DNA of 17,958 nt, taken from Smittium mucronatum (lineage: Eukaryota > Kickxellomycota > Harpellomycetes > Harpellales > Legeriomycetaceae). The stretch covers positions 1-17,958 of the forward strand of contig LSSL01005780.1 of assembly GCA_001953115.1 (NCBI GenBank). The letters run 5' to 3'. Position 1 is the stretch's first letter. Each line of letters begins with the position of its first letter. This document shows, piece after piece, positions 11,101-17,958 of the stretch. The position numbers and the translations under genes are program-made. Below the pieces are notes generated by a model. That model saw only the letters and a program-made list of their open reading frames with translations, searched no databases and was not told the DNA's origin.

Positions 11101-12060
11101 ATTTTACATTTTGAAATATTTTTTTCCGGTCTAAAATTAAAAATTTCATATTTTTCACATTAGAAAATCCATATGCTATTAAAATTTTCTTGGTAATTTT
11201 AATTAATACACCAATTAATACATACTTAATTTTTCTAAAAATAATTTGAGCTAAAGAATGCTATATTATCCTTTTATAACTGAAATTAAAGCTAATAATT
11301 TCGAATTAAACTTTGCTTAGTAAAAAATCTCATGTTTCTAAGAATCTTCCACTTGTTAAAATAACATTATTTTTTCAATTAAAAAGAAATAATATTACTA
11401 AACTCGTCTTAGTTAAAATTTAGAATAATATCGGATTTTTTTTCTTTCTAGAATAAAACTAAACTTCTCTAATTTTTTTTTAAATGTATAATATTCTTTT
11501 AAATTTTAAAAAGAATCATATATACATTGAAAAAAGCAGCTTTTGTGAAAAAAATTTTTTTTAGACATATATTCAAGATTTTTAACGCTATTTTGTGCTA
11601 AAATTCAATTTTAAGATCATTTTAGCATATTTTCTTCCTTTTATTAGCTTTGAAACTATAAATTAATATTGAAAGTAAATTATAGCAAATTCAAAAAGAA
11701 TAAATGTTACCTTTAACAGAATTCTAACTAATTTTTAAAACTAAAATAATGATATTCTTATAAAAATGCCGAATCCAATAACGAAAAATAAATATTTTAA
11801 ATAAAATTGGAATTTTTAATTAAAATATCAGGAAAAAATTACTTATCATTTTTTCCTGCAAATATGTCTCTTTCTGAAAGTTTTTTTTTAACATCTATTT
11901 TTATTATATATCATCCCATGTTTAACCTTCTGTATAAATTATTTAATCATAATTAACCAGAAAATAGAAAATTAATATTTGAATAAATAATAGTCCAATA
12001 GAAAAACTAATTTTTTTTTTACCACGCTTAAAAAAAATCCAATTATTAAGCATCTTTCAA
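8101..12060. other. A+T-rich desert, second part
   Basis: No supported gene. At about 9523-9706 a plus-strand frame is open for roughly 55 codons and reads YRYFPYRYWIEPSYPIYNIS before a TAG. It has no homologue I know and no start codon that decides a gene. Around 9427-9434 an AGGTAAGT word matches a 5' splice-site consensus but has no exon support. Confidence 0.4.
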
Positions 12061-12069
12061 ATTTCATAA

Positions 12070-12348
12070 CGTGGGGTTTTTTTTTTCAGTTTCAAAATTT
12101 TTTTGATTCCAGGTTTAAATAGCTGGCCTGTGTATATTAAATCTTTTATGGAAAAATTTTGTGCTAAAGCACATAAAAATATATTAAAAAAACATAATTA
12201 GCTAAAGTTTGTCAGTTTATATTTTAGTTTGTTCTTTTTGCTGCTATCATCAACAAAAAAAGCGTTAAAGTGGCTTTTTACATCGATAACCCTTGAAGTT
12301 ATACATAAATGGAATAAATTTCTTGTATTACGTAAAAAATCATCTTAA
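12070..12348 (+). pseudogene. Unrecognised coding-like stretch, one stop inside
   Basis: A plus-strand frame stays open from the TAA at 12067-12069 to the TAA at 12346-12348, except for one TAG at about 12196. It includes IPGLNSWPVYIKSFMEKF before the TAG and TSITLEVIHKWNKFLVL after it. Local G+C is somewhat higher than its surroundings, with a Trp/Pro/Cys-containing composition less typical of random A+T sequence. There is no early Met start and no family I recognise. A TTTTTTTTTTCAG at 12078-12089 resembles a 3' splice site, so an exon is conceivable, but open runs of this size are expected by chance at this composition. Confidence 0.15.
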
Positions 12349-14600
12349 TGTAGATACCTTTTGAAAATCACAGGATAAAAAACAACCTTACACAAAAGAA
12401 TTTTAAACCCGTATGAAAATATTAAAAACGCCGATTTTTACACATAATCAAAGGTAAATTTTAAAAAATTAATAATTTAGTCAACCCTTTTAATCTACAA
12501 ATATAGATGTGCAATTAATTTTGGCTCAAAAGACTAAAACAACTAAAAATATCATATAACACCAAAAAAAAAATTCATAGATTTATACACTGATTTTTAT
12601 GATTTTGGCACATTTTAATAAAAAAAATGTCATTTTAAATAAATTAAAAATTCATAACTAATTCGGGTTTATTACAAAAATCGTTTTAATTGAAAATATC
12701 AAGGCATTTTAATAAGTATACGTTTATTTCAACTAACTAACTTTATTATTACAATCCAATATCTAATAATATAGCGCGATTGGATAATTGAATTTCAAGA
12801 TAATTATTTTTTATCTTTTTATCCAATACGTAATCAGCTTTATTTTAAAAAATCCACATTTTTGAACCATTTTTAAAAAAAATCTATTTATTTTCTCAAA
12901 AGTAATTATATCGGAATAAAAATATTCATTTCGCAGGGAGCCTGTTTTATGAAAAATCGTGATTTGCAACCATTATTAATCCGTTTATACCAAATGAGCA
13001 GCTATTTTTCTATGCATATTTATCTGAATTTATACCATAGCCGAAAAAAATTATGTGATTTTTTATCTAAATGTTTAAATTAAATAGTCAAAATCTTGAA
13101 ATCAAAAACCTTTAGTATAATTAGAAAATCATTCAAAATAGGGAAATTTTAGTTTTTTTATTTTGGGGTTTGATTAGAAAAAATATTACTCGTTATAAAT
13201 AAATAAAAAATATTATATAGGATCAATTTTTTTACTTAAATAGCGTATAATAGGCCACCAGTGCAAGTTTTGCATTTAAAATTTTTAGGGTTTTAAAATT
13301 AAATAACATTTTAATCAAAAAAAAAAAATAGTTCCGACTATTTCAAAAATTTTAAAAATCGAAATAATTATTGGATATACTACTATAGGCTAATTTTAAA
13401 GCTTTTTTTGTATTTTTCAATAAAAGTGCTTTATCGGAAACTTTGTATTCATTTGAAAATAGGCTGAATTTTCAAAAAAAAAAATGAAAATTCGAATAAA
13501 ACGAATTTATTCAAAATTAGCATTATTATCCAAGTCATCAAAAATAATAACTTTACAATGTGCTTACAATTATTTTGGATTTTTGATTCAAATTGGATCG
13601 AATGTTATAAAATGGAGTCTGAAATAATTTTTCTCGGAATTGAATTGAATTATTTTTACTTTTGGATTCATTGATATAATAACAAGCTTCAAGTATATTT
13701 CAAGTTAATTTATTGATTGAAGAGTCTAAAAGTCTGAATTTAAATCTATATAGTAAAAAAACAAACATTTATAATAAAAACATCTCACAAGCGGGTTTTA
13801 AACCTAATATTACTAATGAAAAGTATATTTATGATAATTTCTCCTAAATGAAAAGATATTGACCTTAATTTCTTATTTCTTATCTAAAAAGATGTTTAAA
13901 TTTCAATAATAATAAATATTTTATTCATTTATAATAATAATTTTGTTTTTATTAGAATAAAATAAGAATTTTAAAAAGGATAAAACAAATTAAATGAACA
14001 TAAATTTAATAATATCAGGCATGCAAACGCCTAAGTTTATTTTATCTCGCCTGAAAGTTAGTAGTGAGTAAAATTATAACATGCAAATCTTTTTATAATT
14101 CAAGTTAATTTCGCACTTTATTTCTTGATGCACCAAATGATTTTTTTAAGCTCTCATAATAATTTTCGCATATTATTATGAAGGAATATATCTATTTGTT
14201 TTTATTTTATTGTAACTTTATCAGTTCAGTTCCATTTTTATGGAGTATTTTAGAAACATATACCTGCATCACAGGATATTACATATAAGGAACTATGGAT
14301 TAAAACATGGTTTTGCTTTTTTCTATATCTTGTGGAGATTTTTTTTAAAAAATCCATAAAAATATCCGCTCTATCTACGAATATAATTAATCATTTTTTT
14401 AGCCTTAGTTTAATGTTTTCGAAGTTTTTAAGCATCCATATGTTAGATGTGAAAATTTGCGCTTTAAACAAAAAAAACTGTGCTTATCAGAATAATCACT
14501 TATGATTAATATTTTTTTTGGAAAATCTTGTTGTCTTCTGTACTTATGTGTCAATTATAATGCGGCCTATGTGAAATTATTATGGACCATTCCTTTATAT
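12349..14600. other. A+T-rich desert, third part
   Basis: No gene, RNA or ordered repeat seen. Only A/T-rich words with frequent stops, and scattered short A or T runs. Confidence 0.5.
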
Positions 14601-14623
14601 ATTCTCTTTTTTTTATTAAAACA

Positions 14624-14885
14624 ATGAAATTATCTATCAATTTTATTTTTATTTTTCTTGTCAATCTTTCTATTATTCTGTGTTGATGCAGATTATATAT
14701 TAAAAATTATTCATATAGCAGAAAATAATGTATAATTCTTGAGATATGATATAAAAAACTGCAAACTGTCTTTTAGTGACAGTTTTTTTTCCTTCTCTTA
14801 ATCTACCATAATAAATATCATTATTTTGATATTAATGATCTAATGAACCTTAAACTGGTGGGTTATTGCGAAGATATAATTAGCT
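14624..14885 (+). pseudogene. Possible broken small secreted-protein gene
   Basis: An ATG at 14624 opens MKLSINFIFIFLVNLSIILC, shaped like a signal peptide (charged start, long hydrophobic core), then a TGA. One frame over, the sequence continues VDADYILKIIHIAENNV and stops. Further on, about 14780-14885, another frame reads NKYHYFDINDLMNLKLVGYC and ends at TAG. Joined by two frame changes these would make a short secreted protein, but F, I and L dominate translations of A+T-rich DNA, so hydrophobic starts arise easily. I do not recognise a family. Treat this as a weak candidate. Confidence 0.12.
14763..14790 (+). terminator. Stem-loop followed by T run
   Basis: AAACTGTC and GACAGTTT form a perfect 8-base stem around a 7-base loop, and the second half runs into eight T in a row. 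In a bacterium this would be read as an intrinsic terminator. In this eukaryote-like, gene-free context a role is unproven, and the T run alone is unremarkable here. Confidence 0.25.
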
Positions 14886-15625
14886 AGCTTTATCTTAATC
14901 AAAAAAATCCCAAAAAACAGTTATTTTTTATAGGATTATTTTTTTATTTGGTTATAGATTTTTTTAGAACATAAAGTGTTTTAAAAATGGTTTTATAATT
15001 AAGATTATATAAAAAAATGGAATTTTATACATTCTTTACAAAAAATATGAATTTAGATGCATTTAAAATCTTCAAATTTTTATTTTGATAAAACGATGAA
15101 ATGATACAAGGATGTATATCTTTTTTTAAATTGGAGCTTATTTTGATAAATTTGGTGATAATGTGTTATAAAAAGTTATAAATTTTGACTATTTGAAATT
15201 AAGACAATTTTATCAATAAAACGTTTTTTATTGAAAATGTATTTATTTTCAAATGAATAAAAAGCTTTAAATAAATCGTGATTATTGCCAAATAAATATC
15301 TCATAAAGTTAATAATTATCTTCTGAATTACGGCCAATTATTATAGTGCTTTCAAAAAAATATAAAATAATCGGAACTATTTTCTTTTAATTTAATATTA
15401 TGTAATTTTAAGTCTATAACACGTTCAAATGCATCAATTGCACTAGTAGCCTAATATATCTCATAATTGGAATTTTTTTATTCTAAAGCTCACTAATTAG
15501 GCGTGACTTTGTGAGAATGATCTAAAAATTCTGAATTGAATTTTTGAATCCGTAAACATTTTTTTATTTTTCAAAATGTTTTATCTTAGAAGATAAGTAA
15601 AATAATTTTCATTATTTACTCTTAA

Positions 15626-15835
15626 TGGTATAATTTAAACGGCTACGCGACATTCAATCCAATTCTATTATACCCAATAGTCTTATTACTCAATTCAACA
15701 GCTTCCAATTGGAGGGGGAGAAAAACTGCTTTTGAGTTTATTATTGTAGAATTTGATCAAATATTGGTTTTGGAAAATAAAAATTTTAAATTAAAAAGAC
15801 TAACTCTATTTGATTATCAATTTTGGAATAAATAG
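15626..15835 (+). other. Unrecognised 69-codon open stretch
   Basis: Open from the TAA at 15623-15625 to the TAG at 15833-15835 without a Met start. It includes GYATFNPILLYPIVLLLNST (one membrane-like segment) and then NWRGRKTAFEFIIVEFDQIL. G+C is raised locally (GGCTACGCGACA, GGAGGGGGAG). I cannot assign it. It may be a gene relic, or chance, since one or two runs this long are expected in a window of this composition. Confidence 0.15.
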
Positions 15836-17150
15836 AATTGGGAGAAACGGAACCTGTAAGAAATTTAAATTGTATGAGAATCCATTTGATTAAATGTGAA
15901 TTAGATGTAAAAATTGGATGAAATGTCTTGATACCAATCTAAACAGGTCAAAACATTTATAGAAGGTCATTTTTAGAAAATATATAATGATATTTAGATA
16001 ATTTTTTTTTGTATCACGGAATTTTATTGATATTTAGATAATAAATATAAATTTGATTTTTAGAGTTAATTAACGTCTAAAATTTTAAATAAACGCTAAA
16101 ACTACGGAAGATAAGCAAAATAGGGATTAACAACTAAATTTTTAATCTAATCTCTCATTGGATATATATTTATATTATATTATTTTTTTTTGTAAAATCA
16201 ATATAAAAATTTAAATATGTAGTTTCAAGTTATTTTTTCACAAATTTCTGTGAAGGAAAAACATAAGGGACTAAAATTTGAATTATAGCAATTTATAGAT
16301 TAATTAAAATCTTAAAGATGATTTTTTAGTTGAAAATTTAATCTAAATTTTCTATAAACACCGTTTTTGATTGTTTTTATTATACAAAAATTAAGAAAGG
16401 AACAACCAAATGAGTATCATTCTTGATTATTTATAAAAAAACTCAGAACGAAATATTATAAAAGTAATAAGTTAAGTTTAAAAGTAAATAAATCCATTTT
16501 TTTAAGCAAATAGTATTGAAATTGAAATTTATCCAATGGTTGTGACTTAATTTATTTTATCTTGTAATAAAATAAAGAATGATTTTGCTAAAATATCATT
16601 GTCTTTTCAAAAGTGATTGCTTTTTAATGATTTTCTTATTAATCCCTCGTTTTATTTTATTTTCGGTTGTGAGTGTATCAGCCCAAGTTTATTTTTTCTT
16701 TTTGAGTGTTGATATATATGCTGTCATTAATATTTCTTATTAAACTTTCAACAAGAAAAAATGATATGTTTATATGAATTAATTGTACTATTTGCTCTCA
16801 CCATCACCAAATAACGTAAAATTTGTGCCATTTTTTCAAAATAAGAAAAATTATATGAAATAATTTTTTTTCTTAACATGATCTTGTCTACTTCCAAATC
16901 TTCACAATAAGAAATGTAACAAATTTAAAGCGATCATAGAGCAAAAGTATTCTACATAACAACGTAATCTGTTAAATATTTTTCGGTGTAAACTGGCTTC
17001 CATAAATTTGGAATCTTTGTTTTACTAATATCATTTAGAATTGATACTAGACTAACTATAATTTTAAATCAATCGATTTTTTTATAGTTAAAATATCTAG
17101 ATTTAATTTATCTGTTAAAAATTTCCAGGGTATCATTTTTTTCTAGGAGA
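15836..17150. other. A+T-rich desert, last part
   Basis: No supported gene. It contains a 15-base direct repeat at 15988-16002 and 16028-16042. A 38-codon reading from an ATG at 16627 has a hydrophobic, signal-like start (MIFLLIPRFILFSVVSVSAQ) but nothing else to support it. Confidence 0.45.
15988..16042 (+). repeat. 15-base direct repeat, 40-base period
   Basis: TGATATTTAGATAAT occurs at 15988-16002 and again exactly at 16028-16042. The bases between are unrelated. Short and A+T-rich, so possibly coincidental. Confidence 0.4.
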
Positions 17151-17600
17151 AAAAGCAGTGTAACCCTCGTATCAATTTTTTTGCTTAAGGGGTGGATTTT
17201 TTTAATCTTTCGATAACATATTGAGCCTGTGGGTGCATCTACCATTTTCTTATAAAAAATTCATTGAAAAAGTTCTGGATTATATAAATATCCCTTATTA
17301 TTGGGGCTTTTTTCAATTTATTCATCCCATTTACGAACTAAATAACATCATCCATGATATGATACCAGTAATCAAACCTCAAAATCTTGGAATCAAAGTT
17401 TTGAAATTAAAAAGAAATTTGTCGCAAATTATCAGCCACTAATAATTCGAAATCTATTACAAATTTTCTTTTTTCTGCTTCTTGTTTTGCATCGCTCAAA
17501 GCCCATTAATTTGATTCTGTATTTTCATTCTTTAAAATATCAAAAACCAATGGCAATAATTATTTTCAAGATCTGTAGCAATAAAATCTAAAACTGGGTT

Positions 17601-17645
17601 AACAATTGAAGACTGTTTGAGGTACCGAAGGTCCCGAAAACGATT
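17601..17645 (+). repeat. 45-base repeat, copy 1
   Basis: Its reverse complement matches 17828-17872 with four mismatches in 45. It carries the core GGTACCGAAGGTCCCGAAAA and ends in CGATT. A shorter direct copy lies at 17909-17936. These are among the most G+C-rich words in the window. Confidence 0.8.
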
Positions 17646-17827
17646 GGTGGTAGGCCGTTCAGGCCGCATTTGCACTTTATTAGTAGATAGTAAACGTAGA
17701 TAAGAGAAATAAATAAATAAAATAAGATAGTATAAATTGTTCCTAGTAGACCCTGTGGCATAATCAGTCATTTTTAAAGTTAATAATTTGTTTAGCGATT
17801 TTTTGAGGGAATGCGGAGGGTGGGTAT

Positions 17828-17872
17828 AATCGTTTTCGGGACCTTCGGTCCCTCAAAAAGTCTTCAACTATT
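17828..17872 (-). repeat. 45-base repeat, inverted copy 2
   Basis: Inverted partner of 17601-17645, 41 of 45 bases matching, with 182 bases between the arms. The four differences include one inside the core that turns the word into a perfect hairpin here. Confidence 0.8.
17838..17852. repeat. G+C-rich hairpin GGGACC-TTC-GGTCCC
   Basis: A perfect 6-base stem with a 3-base loop, embedded in the inverted repeat copy at 17828-17872. The matching word in copy 1 (17621-17635) has one changed base and pairs less well. Confidence 0.75.
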
Positions 17873-17886
17873 CTTCATATTCATTC

Positions 17887-17904
17887 GAACAGTCTAGACT
17901 GTTC
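17887..17904. repeat. Perfect 18-base palindrome
   Basis: GAACAGTCTAGACTGTTC equals its own reverse complement, lying between repeat copies 2 and 3. It could bind a dimeric protein or be part of a mobile-element end; nothing more can be read from the sequence. Confidence 0.85.
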
Positions 17905-17908
17905 TTCT

Positions 17909-17936
17909 GGACCGAAGTTCCCTTTAACGATTGGTG
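17909..17936 (+). repeat. 28-base degenerate copy 3
   Basis: GGACCGAAGTTCCCTTTAAC followed by GATTGGTG matches 17623-17650 in the same orientation at 23 of 28 positions. With the inverted pair it makes three copies within 340 bases. Confidence 0.6.
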
Positions 17937-17958
17937 TGTTTGTAGTTTGAAATATCGC

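Larger units (their letters stand above)
17151..17958 (-). pseudogene. Possible decayed mobile-element gene, runs off the window
   Basis: G+C rises in this block and several minus-strand frames read protein-like in succession from the right edge: TPIVKGNFGPEEQSRLFE, then RIVEDFLRDRRSRKRLYPPS, a frame change, then a run ending at a TAA at about 17529-17531 that contains NPVLDFIATDLENNYCHWFL, then ALSDAKQEAEKRKFVIDFEL. The EN...W.FL portion resembles the segment after the second acidic residue of MULE-type transposases, but that is one short motif and I would not assign the family on it. Frames change repeatedly and stops interrupt, so a broken gene is more likely than an intact one. A plus-strand frame at 17221-17442 is also open for 73 codons over the same DNA and cannot be ruled out. 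Confidence 0.25.

Noticed and set aside
12161..12172. GTGCTAAAGCAC hairpin
   Set aside because: A five-base stem with a two-base loop is too small to be distinguished from chance.
16627..16743. 38-codon ATG frame with a signal-like hydrophobic start
   Set aside because: Hydrophobic translations are the default in T-rich DNA, and there is no further support for a gene.
17221..17442. 73-codon plus-strand reading frame (begins at TTG)
   Set aside because: Not called as a gene of its own: no ATG start, no recognised domain, and competing protein-like frames on the minus strand. Noted as an alternative in the right-edge entry.
1..17958. CRISPR array or tandem satellite
   Set aside because: No regularly spaced direct repeats with unique spacers were seen. 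The only tandem unit is the short TTTCAA run in the arms.

Overview
The window is very A+T-rich (roughly four-fifths A+T by eye), with long A and T runs, no intact gene, no rRNA or tRNA I can recognise, and no bacterial-style gene packing. It looks like intergenic DNA of an A+T-rich eukaryote. The only recognisable protein is a broken integrase of the KRBA2/SCAND3-like family. That family occurs in transposable elements of many animals and unicellular eukaryotes, so it does not fix the host. A microsporidium with expanded A+T-rich intergenic DNA is one candidate, not a conclusion.

Layout. Positions 1-14 are a T followed by 13 G, probably a contig-edge artefact. Positions 15-210 form a small island of about 45% G+C, unlike everything after it. 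After about 580 bases of A+T-rich spacer comes the main object, a 3.6-kb element at 789-4379. It has two inverted arms, 789-1635 and 3540-4379, which I aligned by hand: 9 substitutions, a 1-base indel and one 6-base repeat-unit indel, about 99% identity. Its 1.9-kb unique centre carries, on the minus strand, the remains of a D,D,E integrase/transposase. The remains include the catalytic-core landmarks, a GIK..PY.A.Y segment after the core and a small beta-rich C-terminal domain. The frame is broken by at least ten stops and several frameshifts.

Positions 4380 to about 17150 are a gene desert. A few open stretches in it look protein-like (12070-12348, 14624-14885, 15626-15835), but at this base composition such runs are expected by chance and I recognise none. 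The last 800 bases rise in G+C. They hold a cluster of short inverted and direct repeats, a G+C hairpin, a perfect 18-base palindrome and minus-strand open stretches that may be the edge of a second decayed mobile element running out of the window.

How the parts fit. The arms are probably the terminal inverted repeats of a cut-and-paste element that used an integrase-like transposase. The arms are nearly identical while the gene is wrecked. Either the copy moved in trans after its gene died, or the arms are homogenised by gene conversion. The differences are concentrated in the outer ~250 bases of the arms.
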